Shown here in pieces: positions 1 to 9,104 of a DNA stretch of 35,138 nt. The stretch lies in assembly GCA_016189835.1 (NCBI GenBank), contig JACPRU010000071.1, forward strand, positions 1 to 35,138. Reading direction: 5' to 3'. The number at the start of each line of letters is the position of its first letter. The stretch's first letter is position 1. The notes below the pieces were generated by a model, which was not told the DNA's origin, ran no database searches, and saw only the letters and a list, made by a program, of their open reading frames with translations. A program made the translations under genes and the position numbers. The stretch comes from Deltaproteobacteria bacterium. Lineage in GTDB: Bacteria; Desulfobacterota; Binatia; JACPRU01.

Positions 1-77
1 GACCGGCACGCGGCGCGGCAGACGGCGCCGCCCGCCGCCGAGAGCGGGCAAGGATGAGAGGACCGGAACACCGACCA

Positions 78-1292
<1,215 letters not shown>

Positions 1293-1315
1293 CGGTCTCC
1301 CCGCCCGCCGCCCCA

Positions 1316-1396
1316 GCGAGAAAAGGGGTCGGGAGTCGTTTTCCGGAATGGCCCGAAGGGTGCTTCGCACAAACGACTCCCGACCCCTTTTCTCGC
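1316..1396. repeat. Palindromic repeat copy A (long form)
   Basis: A perfect 26-bp inverted repeat has arms at 1316-1341 and 1371-1396, with the core GGGGTCGGGAGTC and its complement. The 29-base centre contains GCCCGAAGGGTGCTTCGC, which matches in reverse orientation the centre of copy C. It lies between argG and the YajD gene. The hairpin with A and T tracts could also act as a terminator. The outer five bases GCGAG/CTCGC are specific to this copy yet fully complementary. Confidence 0.9.
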
Positions 1397-1433
1397 CTCC
1401 CGTTTCTCCCGCGGATCGTCCATAATCCGCCGC

Positions 1434-1778
1434 ATGACGCGCAGCTTTCGGCCGAGCCGGCGCCGCCGGTCGCCCGGCCCGGTCGACGTCGACGCGGTCA
1501 TCCGCGAGGCCCAGGAACAGGCCCGGGTGCGGGCCCGGGACTATCGCGCGCGGTCGCTCGAGCTGCACGGCTGGATCTGTGGCCGCTGTGCGCGCGAGTT
1601 CGACGAGAAGAACCTCTACCTCCTCACCGTCCATCACAAGGACGGCAACCACGAGAACAATCCGTCCGACGGCAGCAACTGGGAGAACCTCTGCGCCGAC
1701 TGCCACGAAGCCGAGCACACCAGAGGCAGGCTCGGAGACTACCTCCGTGGGTCACCGGGCGAGAGTCGCCGGCGCTGA
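1434..1778 (+). CDS. yajD: YajD-family HNH nuclease-like protein
   Basis: This 114-residue protein carries an HNH fold of the YajD type. A zinc-binding CxxC is seen in GWICGRCAREF. The HNH core LTVHHKDGNHENNP follows, then the second CxxC-like pair in NLCADCHEAEH. These segments align from memory with E. coli YajD, including the shared DGSNWE motif. Such proteins are predicted metal-dependent nucleases of unknown cellular role. The N-terminal 30 residues are Arg-rich and the C-terminus is short and basic. The gene stands alone between repeat copies A and B. The start at ATG 1434 is the first plausible one, with no strong ribosome binding site. Confidence 0.87.
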   Translation: MTRSFRPSRRRRSPGPVDVDAVIREAQEQARVRARDYRARSLELHGWICGRCAREFDEKNLYLLTVHHKDGNHENNPSDGSNWENLCADCHEAEHTRGRLGDYLRGSPGESRRR

Positions 1779-2189
1779 ACGGTGGCCGGCGAGCTGAGCC
1801 GCGGCACTACGGCGCGCCGGGGGGGGCCGCGGCTTCGCCACGGCGCCGCGCGGTCTGCTTCGAGGTGTGGGCGGTGGTGTTCGTAGCGGGGCTGCAGTGG
1901 CCCCGCCCCGTGGCGCGGTCGCGCGATGAGGGGGCATCTCGCCACGTGCTCGGTCCTGCGCTCGTCGACGTACATCAAGTACGTCTCCTCGCTGCGGCCC
2001 TGCGCGCGTGTCGATTCTAGCCCCCTCCTCCCGCGACCGCCCCCGCCCCGCCGGGAACGAGGAGTGCCGCCTTGCTGCGCTCGGCGTCACGCAGGGGATT
2101 CTTGGCCCCGCCGCCCCGCCCGCTGGCTTACCTGCGGGCGGGGCACCGGTGAGCGGCAATTGTCTTACGCCGTTTGCACTTGAGGCCAC
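1779..2189. other. Non-coding stretch with two hairpins
   Basis: I see no convincing gene here; the open frames are Arg/Pro-rich shadows of high GC. Two hairpins stand out. One has a 7-bp stem GACGTAC/GTACGTC at 1967-1973 and 1979-1985 with loop ATCAA. The other has a perfect 11-bp stem GCCCCGCCCGC/GCGGGCGGGGC at 2113-2123 and 2134-2144 with a 10-base loop and no T-run. Their role is unknown. Confidence 0.5.
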
Positions 2190-2252
2190 GCCGAAAAAGG
2201 GGTCGGGAGTCTTTTCTTGTTGCGGGAAAAGACTCCCGACCCCTTTTTCGGC
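2190..2252. repeat. Palindromic repeat copy B (short form)
   Basis: A perfect 27-bp inverted repeat has arms at 2190-2216 and 2226-2252, with a 9-base loop TTGTTGCGG. It shares the core GGGGTCGGGAGTC with copies A, C and D but lacks the long centre. The outer GCCG/CGGC pair is specific to this copy. It lies between the YajD gene and the bactofilin gene. Confidence 0.9.
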
Positions 2253-2380
2253 TCCGGCGGGTGGAGGAGCGGGGGTAAAGATCTCTGAGACCGAACGAGC
2301 GAGAGCGAGGTTCGCCCCGAGCCTCTGGCGGAGAGGGGGCGGATCGCGGGAGGAGGGCGAGACGCGAACGGGGCGCAGGG

Positions 2381-2409
2381 TTGACTCCCCGGATGCCAGC
2401 AGCTACTCG
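2381..2409 (+). promoter_or_regulatory. Possible sigma70 promoter for the bactofilin gene
   Basis: TTGACT at 2381-2386 matches five of six bases of the -35 consensus. At 17-bp spacing it is followed by TACTCG (2404-2409), a poor -10 box. The predicted transcript would begin about 45 bases before the bactofilin ATG. This is a motif reading only. Confidence 0.3.
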
Positions 2410-2463
2410 GGCTGATCCGCCGATCTCCGGCGATCCGGATGCGACACGAGGGAGGATCCGCCG

Positions 2464-2925
2464 ATGAGTGAGCCACTGTCGACCGACCGCACGTTCTTCA
2501 GCGCCGGTACTCGCATCGAGGGCACCCTCGAGCTCGACGGCGAGGTGAAGCTCGAAGGCCAGGTGAAGGGCAAGGTGTCGGGCACCGGAGTCGTGACCAT
2601 CGGCGAGCACGCGAACCTCCAAGCCGACGTCTTCGCTCCGACGATCATCATCCACGGCATCGTGCGCGGCGAGATCCACGCCACCGATCGGATCGAGCTG
2701 CACCGCAGCGCGAAGGTGAAGGGCGTGATTCACACCCCGCGAATTCGCATCGACGACGGAGCGGTCTTCGAGGGCGAGTGCCGCATGGGTCCGCAGGATG
2801 CGAAGCCCGAGCCGGTCAAGGCCGAGGCGGCGAAGCCCGAGGAAAGGCGCTCCGCGCCGCCCGCCGCGTCGCCGCCTGCCGCCGCTCCGGCGGGCGTGGA
2901 AGTGAAGCGCGCGGCCCCCCGCTGA
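2464..2925 (+). CDS. Bactofilin (polymer-forming cytoskeletal protein)
   Basis: Bactofilins are small right-handed beta-helix proteins that polymerise without nucleotide and act in cell shape, envelope modification or chromosome positioning. Residues of about 12-105 show the family pattern of repeated hydrophobic strands: GTRIEGTLELDGEVKLEG, then VTIGEHANLQADV, then IIIHGIVRGEIHATDRIEL. The C-terminal 45 residues are Ala/Pro/Glu/Lys-rich and probably disordered, which is usual. The total length of 153 residues is typical. A strong ribosome binding site (GGGAGGA) precedes ATG 2464. The gene stands alone, flanked on both sides by palindromic repeat copies B and C, with a basic coiled-coil gene convergent to it. 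Confidence 0.93.
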   Translation: MSEPLSTDRTFFSAGTRIEGTLELDGEVKLEGQVKGKVSGTGVVTIGEHANLQADVFAPTIIIHGIVRGEIHATDRIELHRSAKVKGVIHTPRIRIDDGAVFEGECRMGPQDAKPEPVKAEAAKPEERRSAPPAASPPAAAPAGVEVKRAAPR

Positions 2926-2939
2926 TCCCGCAGCGTTCG

Positions 2940-3031
2940 AAAAAGGGGTCGGGAGTCTTTTTCGCGAACGGGAGTCTTTTTCGCGAAATACCCTTCGGGT
3001 CGTTCCGGCAAAAGACTCCCGACCCCTTTTT
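2940..3031. repeat. Palindromic repeat copy C (long form, internal duplication)
   Basis: The arms at 2940-2961 and 3010-3031 form a perfect 22-bp inverted repeat with the shared core. The segment GGGAGTCTTTTTCGCGAA occurs twice in a row (2952-2969 and 2971-2988), so one arm end was duplicated. The centre ACCCTTCGGG and TTCCGG match the reverse complement of the copy A centre. It lies between convergent genes and could terminate both. Confidence 0.9.
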
Positions 3032-3043
3032 CCTGGCCGAGCT

Positions 3044-3505
3044 TCAGGTAGGCGGGGAGACCGCGGGAGCGATCCCGGCGCGCGGTTCGGCCTCGCGAGC
3101 GCGCTCCTCGCTCGCGCTCCGCAGCCGCGCGATCTCCCGGTCGCGGCGCGCGAGATCGGCTTCGAGAATGCGCACGCGCAGCTCGAACTGCCGCAGCGTG
3201 CCGATCTCCTGCACCGCCGCGGTCAGGCGGTGCTCGAGTCGGCAGCGGGCCGCGCGCAGGCGCTGCACCTGCTTTTCCAACGCGTCGAGCGCTGGGCGAT
3301 CGACGCGCTGGCGGTGTGCCGCCGGCTTGCGCCCCGCGGCCGGCTTGCGGCGCGCGGCTGGCTTGGGAAGCGCCGCTCGCCTGCGCCCCGCTCGCTCGGC
3401 GCCCCGGGGTCTCGCTGCGCGGCTCTTCGCCGGTTTCCCGGGTCGGACCGGGCGTCGCCTGGCCCGCTTCGGGCGCTTCCTCGCCTTCGCCTTCTTCGCC
3501 GGCAT
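3044..3505 (-). CDS. Basic N-terminus plus coiled-coil protein, function unknown
   Basis: I do not recognise this 153-residue protein. The first 70 residues are almost entirely Lys, Arg, Ala and Pro, with PAA.RKPAA-like repeats resembling the tails of bacterial histone H1-like proteins. Residues of about 70-135 have heptad spacing (ALDALEKQVQRLRAARCRL and VRILEADLARRDREIARL) and are probably a coiled coil. The last 15 residues are Pro/Ala-rich. A DNA- or polyanion-binding oligomer is a reasonable inference, but composition alone cannot prove it. It is convergent with bactofilin, the two being separated by repeat copy C, and lies 68 bases downstream of the LpxL-like gene in the same direction. 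Confidence 0.6.
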   Translation of the reverse strand: MPAKKAKARKRPKRARRRPVRPGKPAKSRAARPRGAERAGRRRAALPKPAARRKPAAGRKPAAHRQRVDRPALDALEKQVQRLRAARCRLEHRLTAAVQEIGTLRQFELRVRILEADLARRDREIARLRSASEERAREAEPRAGIAPAVSPPT

Positions 3506-3573
3506 CGACGCTCGCTTTTACTGTGGAAGCGAGACCGGCCGCAAGTCGCCGGCGCGCGCCGTCGTCGCGCCGC

Positions 3574-4503
3574 TCAGTAGATCGACGGCTCGCCCGGCGG
3601 CCGGGTGCGCCAGCGCTTGTGCATCCAGATCCAGTGGTCGGGGTGCGCGCGCACCATGCCCTCGAAGGCGCGATTGAAGCGTCGCGTATTCTCGATCGCG
3701 TCCTCGGCGCTGTTTCCCGTGTGCACGGTCTCGACGCGGGGACGGATCACGATCCGGTGTTGCGGAGAACGGCCCTGCCGCACCAGGAACGCCGGATAGA
3801 CCGGCGCGCCCGACAGCTCGTGGAGCCGGGCGAGGCCGGGGTGGGTCGATGCCGCGACTGCGAAGAACTCCGCGAACACGCCCCAGCGCCCGGTCGCGTT
3901 CTGATCGAACGGGATGGCGACGATGCCGCGGCTCTGCAGCACGCGAATGATCTGGTGCGCCGCGCGCCGCTTGGAGATCAGCACCGTCCCCGAGCGCTGC
4001 CGCTCGTCGTTCACGAAGCGGTCGAACAGCGGGTTGCGGAACGGGCGGTGCACCAGGTGAACGGGATTGCCGTGCAGCCCGATGGCGTGGGCGAACAGCT
4101 CCCAGTTGCCGAAGTGCCCGGTGAGCACCAGGATGCCGGTCGTGCCGATGATGCGCTGCGCGGGGCCGTACCAGAAGTCCGGGTCGGCGAAGGTCACGCG
4201 CTCGGCGACGGTCTCCCGGGTGAGCCGGTGCATGTGACACCACTCCACCGCCATGCGCCCGAAGTTGCGGCACGACTCGCGGAGGATCTCGCGCCGTTCG
4301 GCGATCGGCTTCTCCGGGAAGGCGATGGCGAGGTTGATCATCGCCGTTCGCCGCTGCGGGCGGGCGAGCACGTAGGCGAGGTCGCCGAGGCGCTCGCCGA
4401 GGCGAAACGCCGTGGGGAAGGAGAGCCGCCGGATCAGCTCGACCGGAACGCGGAAGCCGAGAAACTCGAGCCTCGATGCGAGCGCTGACTGCGGGCGGGG
4501 CAA
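3574..4503 (-). CDS. LpxL/HtrB-family lysophospholipid acyltransferase
   Basis: This is a 309-residue member of the lipid A late acyltransferase family, which adds secondary acyl chains to lipid A at the inner membrane. The catalytic H-x4-E motif is present as GHFGNWE (His130, Glu135). It is followed by family segments HRPFRNPLFDRFV, IPFDQNAT and, near the C-terminus, HPDHWIWMHKRW. There is an N-terminal hydrophobic region but no clear single anchor. The start is a TTG at 4503; no ATG or GTG lies upstream of the conserved region, so the exact start is uncertain. Related proteins acylate other lipids, so the substrate is inferred. It shares its strand with the coiled-coil gene downstream and the lipoprotein gene upstream. 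Confidence 0.88.
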   Translation of the reverse strand: MPRPQSALASRLEFLGFRVPVELIRRLSFPTAFRLGERLGDLAYVLARPQRRTAMINLAIAFPEKPIAERREILRESCRNFGRMAVEWCHMHRLTRETVAERVTFADPDFWYGPAQRIIGTTGILVLTGHFGNWELFAHAIGLHGNPVHLVHRPFRNPLFDRFVNDERQRSGTVLISKRRAAHQIIRVLQSRGIVAIPFDQNATGRWGVFAEFFAVAASTHPGLARLHELSGAPVYPAFLVRQGRSPQHRIVIRPRVETVHTGNSAEDAIENTRRFNRAFEGMVRAHPDHWIWMHKRWRTRPPGEPSIY

Positions 4504-4595
4504 GCGGCCCGTTTAGCGTCGATCCGCGAGGCGCGCAACCGCGCGCACGGGGCCGCGCGGCGGCCGCTGCGCGGCCCGCGGCGACGCCGCCACGG

Positions 4596-4868
4596 TCAGA
4601 AGATGATCGAGATCAGTCCGCCGACCAGCTTGAACGGCAGGGCGAGGACGAAGCCGACCGCTTTGACCGTGCCGCTGAGGATTCCGAAGTGCGGGCCGCT
4701 GCCGTCGGTGCTCTCGGTGGTGGTGGTCTCGCTCCGCACCGTGCCGCCGTCGCCGGACTGGTCGATGGTGCGGGTCGTGGTGGTGGTGTGGCTCGAACAG
4801 CCGATCGTCGCGGTGCCGGCGCCGAGGGCGAGCATCAAGGCGAGCAGTACGGTGGCGATCTGACGCAT
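4596..4868 (-). CDS. Small Thr-rich lipoprotein
   Basis: This is a 90-residue predicted lipoprotein with no recognised family. A signal peptide ends in the lipobox ATIGC, with acylated Cys24. The mature protein starts with a Thr run (SSHTTTTTRT), continues with a Ser/Thr/Gly-rich linker and ends with a hydrophobic segment (VKAVGFVLALPFKLVGGLISIIF split by Pro). That end may be a second membrane contact. A strong ribosome binding site GGGAGGA lies six bases before the ATG. It lies between the LpxL-like gene and the 1358-residue envelope protein on the same strand, so an envelope role is likely. Confidence 0.75.
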   Translation of the reverse strand: MRQIATVLLALMLALGAGTATIGCSSHTTTTTRTIDQSGDGGTVRSETTTTESTDGSGPHFGILSGTVKAVGFVLALPFKLVGGLISIIF

Positions 4869-4935
4869 CGGGGTCCTCCCGGACGGATTCGAAATTGTCG
4901 GAGATCGGCGCGCGGCGCAACCCGATTTCTCGCGG

Positions 4936-7900
4936 TCATCCCTTCGGCGCGGGCGCCGGAGCGGGCTTCCGCGACAGACGCCAGGCCCGCGCCTCGGGCC
5001 GCCAGAGGCCGCCCGAGCTGAACGCCGCCCAGCCCCAGCGCAGCCACGAGAGCAACGCCCGGGCGATCCACGTCGCCCAGCCGAGCATCGCCAGGCGATA
5101 GACGAACAGCGGCACCGAGACCACCCACGGACGCGGCAGCTCGCTGCCCGCCCGATCGTGGTACCAGCGCAGCAGTTGGGCGGTCGAGCCGTTGCCGGAG
5201 ATCTGCATCTCGGGAAGGCCGAGCAGGCCCCGCTCGATCGACAGGAACAGGCCGCCGAGCGCCAGCGCCGTCCACAGCGCGAGCACGACTTGAACGAGGT
5301 TGAAGCGGTTGTCGCTCTGCTCGGCGCCGTGCTCCCGCCGCCAGCCGAGCGCGAGCAGCCAGCCCGCGACGATCAGCGACACCCAGATCGGAGCTTGCGT
5401 GAGGCCGACGCCGAGCAGGAACCACTGTCCCGCGCCGAGCGGCGTCGAGCGCACCCGGGCGAGCGCCAGCGACGCCAGCAGCACCACGCAGAGCAGCGGC
5501 CAGAAGAGCACCGCCGGCCCCAGCCGCCCGCCGCCCGCCGCCAGCGTCCAGCGATCGGCGGGCATGCGGACGGCGGTGTCGGCGTTGACGCTCGCCACGC
5601 CCATGCCGAACTCGGGGGCACGTAGGCGGCTGCCGATGCCCTCGGGCGAGCGCCACACCAGAGCGATGGTTTGCGCGCCGGGCACGATCGGCACGGTCAC
5701 CGAGCGCTTCTCCTGGCGGATCGGCTGCGGCGCGCCGTTGATCGCCACCGACTGCAGCTCGGCGTGGTCGGGCAGCGTGAAGCGGTGCTGCCCGCCGCGC
5801 GAGCTGCGGATCTCGATCGAGAGCGTGACGTCCGAGGCGCGCAGCCCCGGGCTCATCTCCAGAGCGCTGTGATCGATCGTCAGCGTCTGTCCGGGGAAGC
5901 CCTCGGGGCGGCTGACCGCCAGCGTCACGCGCTCGCCCGGCCAGGGACGCCACACCCGCGCGCGCCGCTGCGGCTCGGGGGGCAGGTGGATCGGTGGGAT
6001 GCCGCTCGGCTCGACGTGCCACAGCGCGCTCGCATCGACCCGCCACACCTCGGCCCACGGCTGCGACGGCGCCGCCGCCAGCTCGATCGACGCCGCCTCC
6101 TTGAGGATCGAGCGCCAGCGCACTTCGCCGACGCCCGGCGCCAGCACGACGACCGCCTTGCCGTTTTCCACGCGAACGTTCGCGTCGGTCACCGACTCGC
6201 CGGCCAGCAGCGGCACCGCGACGCCGAACGAGGTGCCGAGCGGGGTCAAGCGCACGATCGCGTTGTCGATCTCCCAGGAGAGGCCGAGACGCAGCTCGCG
6301 CTCGAGCCGAGCGAACGGCGGCAGCTCGCCGGGCTCGAGCGCCGGCGCGCCGGCCTCGGCGCGGCGCTCGCGCGCGAGATGGAGACTGTCTTCGGCGAGA
6401 CCGTCCTCGCGCAGGCCGGCGAGGCTCCATCCCGTGACCTGCGCCTCCACGCGGTGGGGCTTCAGCGGCAGCGGCAGATCGACCGCGTCGAGCGGCGGCA
6501 GCGCGCCCTCGAGCACGATCTGATGCTGGCCGGTGGCAACGGCGAGCCAGAGCACGCCGCTCTCGTCGCGCGCCAGCGCCTCGGCGGGCTCGGCGTCGAC
6601 GATCACCCGGGCCGCCGACCAGCTGCGCGCTCCGCCGGGCAACGGCACCGCGGTATCGGCGGCGGCGTCGATCTCGACGCGCAGCACGAGCGCGCTCGGG
6701 GTCGCCTCGAGGCGCAGCCGCGGGCTCGCGGCGCAGTTCGGGAAACACTGCGGACGCTCGAGCAGACGCTGCTCGAGATCCTTCAGCAGCTCGGCCGGCG
6801 GGAAGTCCGCGCCGAGCACGGGCGCCGCGCGGAGCGCCAGAGCGAGCGCGAGCACCGCCGCGGCCGCCCGGGCGGGGATCCTCGGCCAGGCGGCGAACGC
6901 GCCGCCGAGGCTCCTCAGCAGCACCACCGCGAGCAGCGCGACGCGCAGCAGCGCGAGCACGAGGTTCGCCGCCGGCGACAGCAGCAGCAGGCGGATCTGC
7001 TGGCCGTGCTCGACGGGGCCGCGCCAGCCGAGCGAGATCGTTCGCCATCGCCAGCGCGGCAGGCCGGGACCGGTGGAGACCATCGCCTGCTCGTCGTAGG
7101 CGCGAAGCTCCTCGATCTCCGACTTGTATCGCTCGAGCGCGCCGCCGCCGACCCGGCCGCCCTTGCGCAGCATCGCCAGCGGCGCTTGCTGTGCCTTCAT
7201 CCCCTCGGGCGGGACCGCCGGCGCGGCGAGGTCGCCGCGCGCCGGCGCCACACCCGCGAGGCCCGCTTCGGCGCGCCGCGCGACCGGCCGCGGAATCTCC
7301 AGTCCCGGATACAGGCCGCCGCGGATCTCGCGCGCCATGAACGGGACCGAGACCATCACCAGGGCGGCGAGCACGGCCACGCGGTAGACGCGCACCCAGC
7401 GCAGCAGCCGCCCGGCGGGCAGCGCCGGAATCAGCGCCTCCGCGGCGAGCAGCGCGAGCCACAGCCCGCGCGGAGCGGCCGGCTCCAGATAGATGAGCAC
7501 GAGCATGGCGAGAACCGCCGCCCCCCAGGCTAGGCCCCAGATCCGGGCCGCGGCCATGACGGTCAGCATCACCAGGAACAGATCGAGCAAGGTCCAGTCG
7601 ATGATCCACGTCGAGGACACGTCGTCGACGCCCGAGGCATGCAGCAGCCGCCAGCCCGGCGGCAGGTTGAGCTCGCCCGAGACCCGCTGGAAGTCGTGAC
7701 TCCAGCCCACCGCCGGCACCCGCGAGACGGCCGCGTCGAGACGGCTGTCGGCCTGCATCTGCAGCTGCCCCTGGCGGATCTCCACGCCCGCCACGGCGGG
7801 GTCCGTGCGGCGGGTGATCAGCTGATCGCGGCCGCCGACCGCCACCCGGCCGAGCGTCATGGGCGGCGGCATCTCGAGCCGCCAGCTCTGGCCTACGCTG

Positions 7901-9012
7901 CCCGTGAGGTCGTCCCTCGTCGTGAAGCCACCGCCGTCGAAGTCGAGCCACCACGTGCGTCGCAGGGTCAGCTGGTCGGGAGCGGGCTCGCTGTCGCCGC
8001 GCCGCTTCTCGACGAGCTTCATGACGCTGCCCAGCTTCATCAGGTAGGCGGGGAACTGGCGCCACTCCGCGGGCAGCTGGGTCTGCTGCGGGTCGATCAC
8101 CGGCACCCCCTCGACCGAGACCAGGCGCAGCGAATGGCGCGCCTCGAACACCCACACCTCCTCGCGCGCCCACGGTCCCTCGATCGCGGGCAGGGCGAGC
8201 GCCGTCACCGGGCCCGGACGGCGGGCGCGCAGCGAGAGCGTCCAGGCGCCGGCGCGCACCTGCACGCGCAAGCGGCCGTCGGGCTCGACGCGCGCCGGCA
8301 GCGGGCTGTCGAGGGCCATCGGTACGAATTCCTCGGGAAGCGCGCGCGCGAGCAGCACCTCGCGGCTCTTGCCCGATACCTGCAGCTCGACGCGCGTGGC
8401 GACCTCGAGCGGGATCTCGTCGGTCACGTGCCGATCGACGCGAACGTCGAGCCTGGACTCTTCCGCGATGTCCCTCGCGCGGCTCTTCAACCACAGCTGC
8501 CCGAGCGGATCGCGCTTGGGGAACGGCACCGTCCGGCCGTCGAGCGTCAGCGCGACCAGGCCGGTCTCGGCGGGGATGGGCAGCAGCTCCGGGAGCTGGT
8601 CCCAGGCGAACGCGGCCGCGACCTCGTGCTTGCCCTTGCCGAGCCGCACCGCCGGCGCGCCGTCGCGCAGCACCACCGTCGCCGGCTTGCCGTCGACCCG
8701 CACGTCCTGCGGCCAGCGCAGGGCGTCGCCGGGAAGCGCCACCCAGTCCTCGCGATCGATGCGCCACTGCTGGGCGAGCCGGCCGCTCTTCTCGTCGAGC
8801 TCGAGCACCAGGCGGGAGGGCCAGGCGCAGCGGCGCCGATCGCCCGCCCCCTGCAGGAACGGGCATTGTTCCTCCTCGTGGCCGCGCAGCACCCAGTCGA
8901 TCCAGGGGCGCAGCGGTTCGGGCACCTGCTCGCGCGGCAGCGGTCCGGCCGGCGTCGAGGTCGCGTACCCGAGAGTCGCGAGCAGGAGCACTGCGAGGCC
9001 TCGACGCTTCAT
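4936..9012 (-). CDS. Large duplicated envelope protein, function unknown
   Basis: I do not know the function of this 1358-residue protein. It begins with a signal peptide (MKRRGLAVLLLATLGYA). A beta-rich extracytoplasmic region spans about 25-465, a cluster of membrane helices about 468-562, and a linker about 565-670. A second membrane stretch lies at about 675-735, a second extracytoplasmic region at about 740-1180, and several helices at the C-terminus. The two outer regions look related. Each opens with a Cys pair (QCPF...RRCAWPSRL versus QCFPNCAASPRL), then VALPGDALRWPQ versus VPLPGGARSWSA, then GKGKHEV versus ATGQHQI. A strong ribosome binding site (GGAGG) precedes ATG 9012. The gene is divergent from the SDR gene. 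Its size and topology suggest an inner-membrane-anchored periplasmic machine. Confidence 0.75.
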   Translation of the reverse strand: MKRRGLAVLLLATLGYATSTPAGPLPREQVPEPLRPWIDWVLRGHEEEQCPFLQGAGDRRRCAWPSRLVLELDEKSGRLAQQWRIDREDWVALPGDALRWPQDVRVDGKPATVVLRDGAPAVRLGKGKHEVAAAFAWDQLPELLPIPAETGLVALTLDGRTVPFPKRDPLGQLWLKSRARDIAEESRLDVRVDRHVTDEIPLEVATRVELQVSGKSREVLLARALPEEFVPMALDSPLPARVEPDGRLRVQVRAGAWTLSLRARRPGPVTALALPAIEGPWAREEVWVFEARHSLRLVSVEGVPVIDPQQTQLPAEWRQFPAYLMKLGSVMKLVEKRRGDSEPAPDQLTLRRTWWLDFDGGGFTTRDDLTGSVGQSWRLEMPPPMTLGRVAVGGRDQLITRRTDPAVAGVEIRQGQLQMQADSRLDAAVSRVPAVGWSHDFQRVSGELNLPPGWRLLHASGVDDVSSTWIIDWTLLDLFLVMLTVMAAARIWGLAWGAAVLAMLVLIYLEPAAPRGLWLALLAAEALIPALPAGRLLRWVRVYRVAVLAALVMVSVPFMAREIRGGLYPGLEIPRPVARRAEAGLAGVAPARGDLAAPAVPPEGMKAQQAPLAMLRKGGRVGGGALERYKSEIEELRAYDEQAMVSTGPGLPRWRWRTISLGWRGPVEHGQQIRLLLLSPAANLVLALLRVALLAVVLLRSLGGAFAAWPRIPARAAAAVLALALALRAAPVLGADFPPAELLKDLEQRLLERPQCFPNCAASPRLRLEATPSALVLRVEIDAAADTAVPLPGGARSWSAARVIVDAEPAEALARDESGVLWLAVATGQHQIVLEGALPPLDAVDLPLPLKPHRVEAQVTGWSLAGLREDGLAEDSLHLARERRAEAGAPALEPGELPPFARLERELRLGLSWEIDNAIVRLTPLGTSFGVAVPLLAGESVTDANVRVENGKAVVVLAPGVGEVRWRSILKEAASIELAAAPSQPWAEVWRVDASALWHVEPSGIPPIHLPPEPQRRARVWRPWPGERVTLAVSRPEGFPGQTLTIDHSALEMSPGLRASDVTLSIEIRSSRGGQHRFTLPDHAELQSVAINGAPQPIRQEKRSVTVPIVPGAQTIALVWRSPEGIGSRLRAPEFGMGVASVNADTAVRMPADRWTLAAGGGRLGPAVLFWPLLCVVLLASLALARVRSTPLGAGQWFLLGVGLTQAPIWVSLIVAGWLLALGWRREHGAEQSDNRFNLVQVVLALWTALALGGLFLSIERGLLGLPEMQISGNGSTAQLLRWYHDRAGSELPRPWVVSVPLFVYRLAMLGWATWIARALLSWLRWGWAAFSSGGLWRPEARAWRLSRKPAPAPAPKG

Positions 9013-9104
9013 CTTCCACCTCCGTGCGCAGCCGACGCGCAGTAGCGGACGCGCCTGCCCTCAGATAACACGGACGGGTCGGGCGTCCGCAAACGGAGGT
9101 CGTC
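9013..9104. promoter_or_regulatory. Divergent intergenic promoter region
   Basis: This 92-bp gap separates the envelope-protein gene (leftward) from the SDR gene (rightward), so both promoters should lie here. A -10-like GATAAC occurs at 9064-9069 on the plus strand without a good -35. A hairpin CGGACG/CGTCCG (9071-9076, 9084-9089) follows. The ribosome binding site AAACGGAGG at 9091-9099 serves ATG 9105. Confidence 0.4.

Noticed and set aside
1316-3031. Repeats as a CRISPR array
   Set aside because: The copies are long palindromes hundreds of bases apart, with genes between them and no regular spacers or cas genes.
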